Source: JAZDOK01 sp043798715
GTDB taxonomy: Bacteria > Vulcanimicrobiota > JAZDOK01
Reading direction: 5' to 3'
Assembly (NCBI GenBank): GCA_043798715.1
Contig: JAZDOK010000018.1
Location: 1 to 62,075 of the forward strand
DNA: 62,075 nt
In this document: positions 58,236 through 62,075 of the stretch, in pieces
Numbering within the stretch: the stretch's first letter is position 1
Layout of the letters: each line of letters starts with the position of its first letter
Translations under genes and position numbers: made by a program
The notes under the pieces: generated by a model
Database searches by the model: none
Seen by the model: the letters and a program-made list of their open reading frames with translations, nothing else
Told to the model about the DNA's origin: nothing

Positions 58236-60842
58236 ATGGAAGTCATCACTTCTCACATATCGGCCGATTTCGACGCCCTGGCCTCCATGGTCGCGGCTCA
58301 GAAACTCTATCCCCAGGCCAAGATGTATTTCAGCGGGGCCCCCGATCAGAGCGTGAGGGATTTCATGGCCCTGCACAAGGATTTTATCGATATTTCCTAC
58401 CTCAAGGATTCCGACAAGGAAAACATCCGGAAGCTCATCATCGTGGACACCCGCATCCCCAGCCGCCTCGGAGATTTCAGGGACCTGGTGAACAACCCCC
58501 AGATTGAGATTCACATCTACGACCACCATCCGCCCACCCAGGAGGCGGTGGTCGGAGACCTCGACGTCATAGAAATTCTTGGGGCCACCGTGACCATCCT
58601 TATTAAAAAGATACGCGAAAAAAACATCCCCTTAACCCCGCTTGAGGCCACCATACTGGCCCTGGGGATCTACGAGGAGACCGGGAACCTGACTTTCATG
58701 TCCACCACCCGGGAGGACGTGGATGCCGTCTCCTACCTTCTCGGCTACGGCGCCAACCTCCGCGTGGTCGGAAGTTTCGTTTACCACTCCCTTTCCGACG
58801 ATCAGAGAAAACTTCTAAACCAGCTCCTGGCCTCCTCTACCGTCCACTTCGTACACGGCTTCAGGGTTCTTATCGCCTCCACCAGCACCGATAAGTATGT
58901 CAATGAACTGGCCCTGCTCACTCATCGGATGATGGATCTGGAGCGATGGGACGCTATTTTTTCCATTGTTCGCATGAAAGAGAGAAGCTACATCGTGGGA
59001 AGGAGCCGCCAGGACGCCATAGACGTGAGCGCCATCCTGGCTCAATTCGGCGGAGGGGGCCATCCCACGGCCGGCTCGGCCGCCGTCAAGGCCGAAAACA
59101 TGGAACTCCTGGAACAGGAATTAATCGAGGAGCTTCTAAAGCAGGTGAAGCCTTATCTCGTCGCGGCTGATATCATGTCCTTCCCGGTCCACACCCTGGA
59201 TGTAGACGAGTTGAAGAATTTCAAGGACGCCAGAGAGCGCATGCTCTTTCTCGGCCACAGCGGACTTCCGGTCACAAAAGAGGGGCGCTTGATCGGCATC
59301 ATCTCCCGGAGGGATATAGACAAGGCGGTCCACCACGGCTATGGACACTCTCCTATCAATGCCTACATGAACAAGGAGGTCATCACCATCACCCGCGAAA
59401 CCCCGCTGGCCGAGATTCAGCGGATTATGATAGAGCACGATGTGGGACGCCTCCCGGTCATGGAGGAGGCCAGAATCGTGGGGATTGTGACCAGGACCGA
59501 CGTCCTCTCGACCCTGCACGGCGAGATCGGTCTCAAGGAGAACGGCCAGGAGACGACGGCCCTGCCTCATCTAAAAAACCTGCCGCTCTTCCTCCAGTCC
59601 ATATTGGCCGCCTGCGGAGAAGTCGGGGACCAGGAGGGTTTCCCGGTCTACCTGGTCGGCGGTTTCGTCCGCGATCTCATCCTGTCCGCGGAGAACCTGG
59701 ACGTGGACCTGGTGGTGGAAGGGGACGGCATAGCCTATGCGGAAAAAATTGCCGAGCGCCTGGGAGGGCGGGTGCGTTCCCATGAAAAGTTCGGAACGGC
59801 CCTGGTCATCATGGACTCCGGGTTCAAGCTGGACGTGGCCTCCTCCAGGATGGAATTTTATACCCGGCCGGCCGCCCTTCCCGAAGTCATGCAGAGTTCC
59901 ATCAAGCAGGACCTTTATCGCCGGGATTTCACCATAAACGCCATGGCGGTGGCGCTGAACCGTAAGATTTTCGGCCACCTCCTGGACTTCTTCGGGGGGC
60001 AGCGGGACCTCAGGCAGAAGGTCATCCGCGTGCTCCATAACCTGAGTTTCATCGAGGACCCCACCCGCATCTTCAGGGCCATCCGCTTTGAACAGCGCTT
60101 TGAATTCAGAATGGATCAGCACACTGAGTCGCTCCTCAGAAACGCCCTCTACCAGAACATCTTCGACCGGCTCACCCAGGAGCGGGTCAAGGAGGAATTC
60201 ATTCTCATCCTGGACGAGGCCCGCCCCCTTCCGGCCATTAAGAGGATGGAGCAGCTCAAGATTCTTCGCCTCATCCACCCGGCCATCCATCTCAACCGGA
60301 AAACCGAGGAACTCATCGAGGACATAACCGCCACGCTGGTGCAGTTTGACTGGCTCCTCAAGAAGGAAAAGGTGGAGAAATGGATAATCTATTTCCTGGC
60401 TCTGATCAGCCCGCTTTCGCTGGAACAGATCGAAGAAATCGGCCTGCGATATAAAGTTACAACGGCTCAGATGAAAAAACTGACCCTGGAAAGGGATCGC
60501 TGCGCAAATATAGTTCGGGATCTGAGCCCCAAGAAAACGGCTCCGAGCTCCATCTACCGTGTACTGGAGCCGCTCTCCCTGGAAGCAGTCCTCTTTCTAC
60601 TGGCGCGAACCAGCCTGCGGTCGGTCAAAGCCAAGATCGCCCAGTACCTGGTAAAATGGCGGGATTTCCGCCCCCTGGTCCGGGGGCAGGATCTCAAAGC
60701 GTGGGGCTACCAGGACGGCCCTCTATTCAGGAAAATTCTGGATACCCTCAGGGAGGCCCAGCTGGACGGTTTGTTTAAAACCAGGGATGAGGCAAAACAA
60801 CTGACGGAGAGACTTTTCGTTCCTCCGGAGGAAGGAGTATAA
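58236..60842 (+). CDS. DHH-CBS-tRNA nucleotidyltransferase fusion (CCA/A-adding type)
   Basis: 868 residues from the ATG at 58236; a GTG 15 nt earlier is possible, and no strong SD is seen for either. Order: DHH phosphoesterase (SHISADFDALASM, IVDTR, YDHHPPT), DHHA1 with FGGGGHPTAGSA (about 270), two CBS domains (about 315-435). The polymerase beta-type head follows: LVGGFVRDLIL, NLDVDLVVEG, RRDFTINAMAV, and RNA-binding RALRFE-like IFRAIRFEQRF, with helical tRNA-binding C-terminus. This layout is known for A-adding or CCA-adding enzymes of Aquifex and Desulfobacterota. The DHH part may act on small nucleotides. Followed 7 nt later by the site-2 protease gene. Confidence 0.94.
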   Translation: MEVITSHISADFDALASMVAAQKLYPQAKMYFSGAPDQSVRDFMALHKDFIDISYLKDSDKENIRKLIIVDTRIPSRLGDFRDLVNNPQIEIHIYDHHPPTQEAVVGDLDVIEILGATVTILIKKIREKNIPLTPLEATILALGIYEETGNLTFMSTTREDVDAVSYLLGYGANLRVVGSFVYHSLSDDQRKLLNQLLASSTVHFVHGFRVLIASTSTDKYVNELALLTHRMMDLERWDAIFSIVRMKERSYIVGRSRQDAIDVSAILAQFGGGGHPTAGSAAVKAENMELLEQELIEELLKQVKPYLVAADIMSFPVHTLDVDELKNFKDARERMLFLGHSGLPVTKEGRLIGIISRRDIDKAVHHGYGHSPINAYMNKEVITITRETPLAEIQRIMIEHDVGRLPVMEEARIVGIVTRTDVLSTLHGEIGLKENGQETTALPHLKNLPLFLQSILAACGEVGDQEGFPVYLVGGFVRDLILSAENLDVDLVVEGDGIAYAEKIAERLGGRVRSHEKFGTALVIMDSGFKLDVASSRMEFYTRPAALPEVMQSSIKQDLYRRDFTINAMAVALNRKIFGHLLDFFGGQRDLRQKVIRVLHNLSFIEDPTRIFRAIRFEQRFEFRMDQHTESLLRNALYQNIFDRLTQERVKEEFILILDEARPLPAIKRMEQLKILRLIHPAIHLNRKTEELIEDITATLVQFDWLLKKEKVEKWIIYFLALISPLSLEQIEEIGLRYKVTTAQMKKLTLERDRCANIVRDLSPKKTAPSSIYRVLEPLSLEAVLFLLARTSLRSVKAKIAQYLVKWRDFRPLVRGQDLKAWGYQDGPLFRKILDTLREAQLDGLFKTRDEAKQLTERLFVPPEEGV

Positions 60843-60849
60843 AACCAAC

Positions 60850-61485
60850 ATGAGCCAGGGACTGACCAATTTCATCGGGGTCCTCATTTTCGGGCCCATT
60901 TCCATCCTGCTGGCATTCGGCATCCACGAATTTTTCCACGCCTATTCCGCCAATCTTCTGGGGGACCCGACGGCCCGCTACCAGGGGAGGATGACCTTGA
61001 ACCCCGTGGCCCACTTCGACCGGATCGGCACTCCCCTCCTCCTCATCACCTACATCTTCTCCGCCATGTTCGGCGGCATCGGCTGTTTCGGCTGGGGCAA
61101 GCCGGTTCCCATCAACCCATATAATTTTAAGGATCAGAGGTCGGGAACCCTCATCAGCAGCCTGGCCGGACCCATGTCCAATTTCGCGGCCGCCCTTCTG
61201 GCCGGCCTCTTTTTCAAACTACCCCAGCCCTTTTTCCTCCAGATCTTCCTTAACTACTTTATCATGATCAACATCTGGCTCGGCATCTTCAACCTCATCC
61301 CGCTGCCCCCGCTCGACGGCTGGAAAGTCCTCACCAGCCTCCTCCCCCCGCACCTGGGCTACCGCCTCCAGGCGATGGAGTCCCAGTACGCCATGGTGGG
61401 GCTGATCATAATCCTGTTTCTCTTTCCCACCCGCATCCTTGGCTCCATCGCCGAGTTTCTCTTCAGAATCTTCACCAGGACTTGA
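60850..61485 (+). CDS. Small site-2 protease family (M50) membrane protein
   Basis: 211 residues, about five TM helices. Zinc motif intact: GIHEFFHAYSANLLGDPTA (H-E-x-x-H). FGWGKPVPINPYNF, LAGPMSNFAAALLA and NLIPLPPLDGWKV (third ligand Asp) complete the pattern. It cleaves transmembrane segments of unknown substrates. The position between a CCA-type enzyme and scpA is conserved in several lineages. Ends 5 nt before the scpA start. Confidence 0.95.
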   Translation: MSQGLTNFIGVLIFGPISILLAFGIHEFFHAYSANLLGDPTARYQGRMTLNPVAHFDRIGTPLLLITYIFSAMFGGIGCFGWGKPVPINPYNFKDQRSGTLISSLAGPMSNFAAALLAGLFFKLPQPFFLQIFLNYFIMINIWLGIFNLIPLPPLDGWKVLTSLLPPHLGYRLQAMESQYAMVGLIIILFLFPTRILGSIAEFLFRIFTRT

Positions 61486-61490
61486 AAACC

Positions 61491-62075
61491 GTGAGTGAGA
61501 ATGTGACTTCAGGCTATCAGGTAAAAGAGGAATTCTTCGAAGGGCCGCTGGATCTTCTCCTTCACCTTGTGACCAGGGCCAAGCTGGACATCTGCGAGAT
61601 TTCGCTGACCAGAATAAGCGAAGACTACCTGGCCTACCTCCATCATATGCAGGAGCTGAACATCGAGATCGAAAGCTCCTTCATCGTCGTCTTCGCCTCC
61701 CTCCTCGAAATTAAATCCCGGCTCCTCCTCCCGCCGGCAGAGCCGGAGGAAACCTCCCAGTCCTCCGGGGAAGAACAGTCCCCGCATGAGCTGGTCCGGC
61801 GCCTCAGGGAATACAAGCGTTTGAAGGAACTGGCCTCCTTCTTCGCCGGAAAGGAAGAGGAATCCATAAAAAGCATCCCCCGCCGCCTGAACGGCTCCGA
61901 TGACGGTTCCGAACGGGAATTATACCTGAGCGTCACCCTCGCCGATCTCCTGGCGGCCATGCAGGACGTCCTCAACCGGTCCCTGGAAGGGCCGGCGGAG
62001 AACGCCATGACCATCCAGAAGGTGGAAATCACGGTGCCGGAGAGGATGAAGATGATTTGGAAAAAGATCCTGTGG
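61491..62075 (+). CDS. scpA: Segregation and condensation protein A (5' part)
   Basis: 195 codons visible; the frame runs off the right edge. Starts at a GTG (VSENVTSGYQVKEEFF), 5 nt after the protease stop. ScpA signature: FEGPLDLLLHLVTRAKLDICEISLTRISEDYLAYL, FIVVFASLLEIKSRLLLP, then HELVRRLREYKRLKELASFF. ScpA is the kleisin subunit that bridges SMC heads with ScpB in the bacterial condensin complex and is needed for chromosome segregation. The C-terminal winged helix that binds the SMC cap is outside the window. Confidence 0.95.
   Translation, partial: MSENVTSGYQVKEEFFEGPLDLLLHLVTRAKLDICEISLTRISEDYLAYLHHMQELNIEIESSFIVVFASLLEIKSRLLLPPAEPEETSQSSGEEQSPHELVRRLREYKRLKELASFFAGKEEESIKSIPRRLNGSDDGSERELYLSVTLADLLAAMQDVLNRSLEGPAENAMTIQKVEITVPERMKMIWKKILW

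Overview
This is a gene-dense chromosomal window, roughly 55-60 percent G+C by eye, from a Gram-negative bacterium with an anaerobic or facultative respiratory life style. The evidence is lipoprotein signal peptides, system II cytochrome c maturation genes (ResB/CcsA), an EtfAB:quinone oxidoreductase of the type known from Geobacter and Syntrophus, GTP-dependent PEP carboxykinase, and a selenocysteine tRNA. The block of fused DHH-CBS-tRNA nucleotidyltransferase, small site-2 protease and ScpA at the right end recalls Desulfobacterota and some deep-branching phyla. Exported caspase/SUMF proteins and dispersed intergenic repeats also recall such phyla. I cannot place the organism below that level from sequence alone.

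Layout. 1-2.2 kb: two exported proteins (FlgT-N-like domain; lipoprotein) on the minus strand. 2.3-4.5 kb: cysS and rlmB. 4.5-6.6 kb: MarC-like membrane protein and an RhlE-like helicase. 6.8-12.9 kb: membrane-anchored SGNH/TPR protein, a SUMF-domain protein, a Cache-HAMP histidine kinase and a prephenate dehydrogenase-like protein. 12.9-20.4 kb: a co-directional block of four exported proteins (metallophosphoesterase, DUF3089 lipoprotein, duplicated histidine-phosphatase lipoprotein, beta-propeller/phosphoesterase) that looks like an acquired phosphohydrolase cassette. 20.5-27.4 kb: an operon for electron transfer (etfB, etfA, EtfAB:quinone oxidoreductase, resB, ccsA) headed by a membrane-anchored protein of unknown function. 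27.6-32.8 kb: trpS, two GT-C-like membrane proteins and a small lipoprotein.

32.9-40.5 kb: stomatin/NfeD pair, two small-molecule kinases, DUF362 ferredoxin, nitronate monooxygenase-like protein and pckG. 40.6-45.5 kb: tRNA-Sec, HD protein, CPBP protease, then a BtpA-like / psuG / psuK set for pseudouridine breakdown. 45.6-50.2 kb: secreted six-hairpin glycosidase-like protein, an unusual site-2-protease/PDZ/Lon fusion and a YkgJ-type cysteine cluster protein. 50.2-55.5 kb: SUMF protein, ABCG-like ABC transporter, HicB-like orphan, and an exported caspase-EF hand-SUMF protein. 55.6-58.2 kb: iron alcohol dehydrogenase, ABM monooxygenase, HEPN/MNT pair and an intergenic region packed with dispersed repeats. 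58.2-62 kb: CCA-type nucleotidyltransferase, site-2 protease and the start of scpA.

The most unusual items are the caspase-EF hand-SUMF fusion with its two sister SUMF genes, the M50/PDZ/Lon fusion whose zinc motif has lost its glutamate, the exported phosphohydrolase cassette with two near-identical 60-bp gene starts, and an EtfAB:quinone oxidoreductase homologue missing one ferredoxin cysteine. No CRISPR array, phage, transposase or rRNA was seen.
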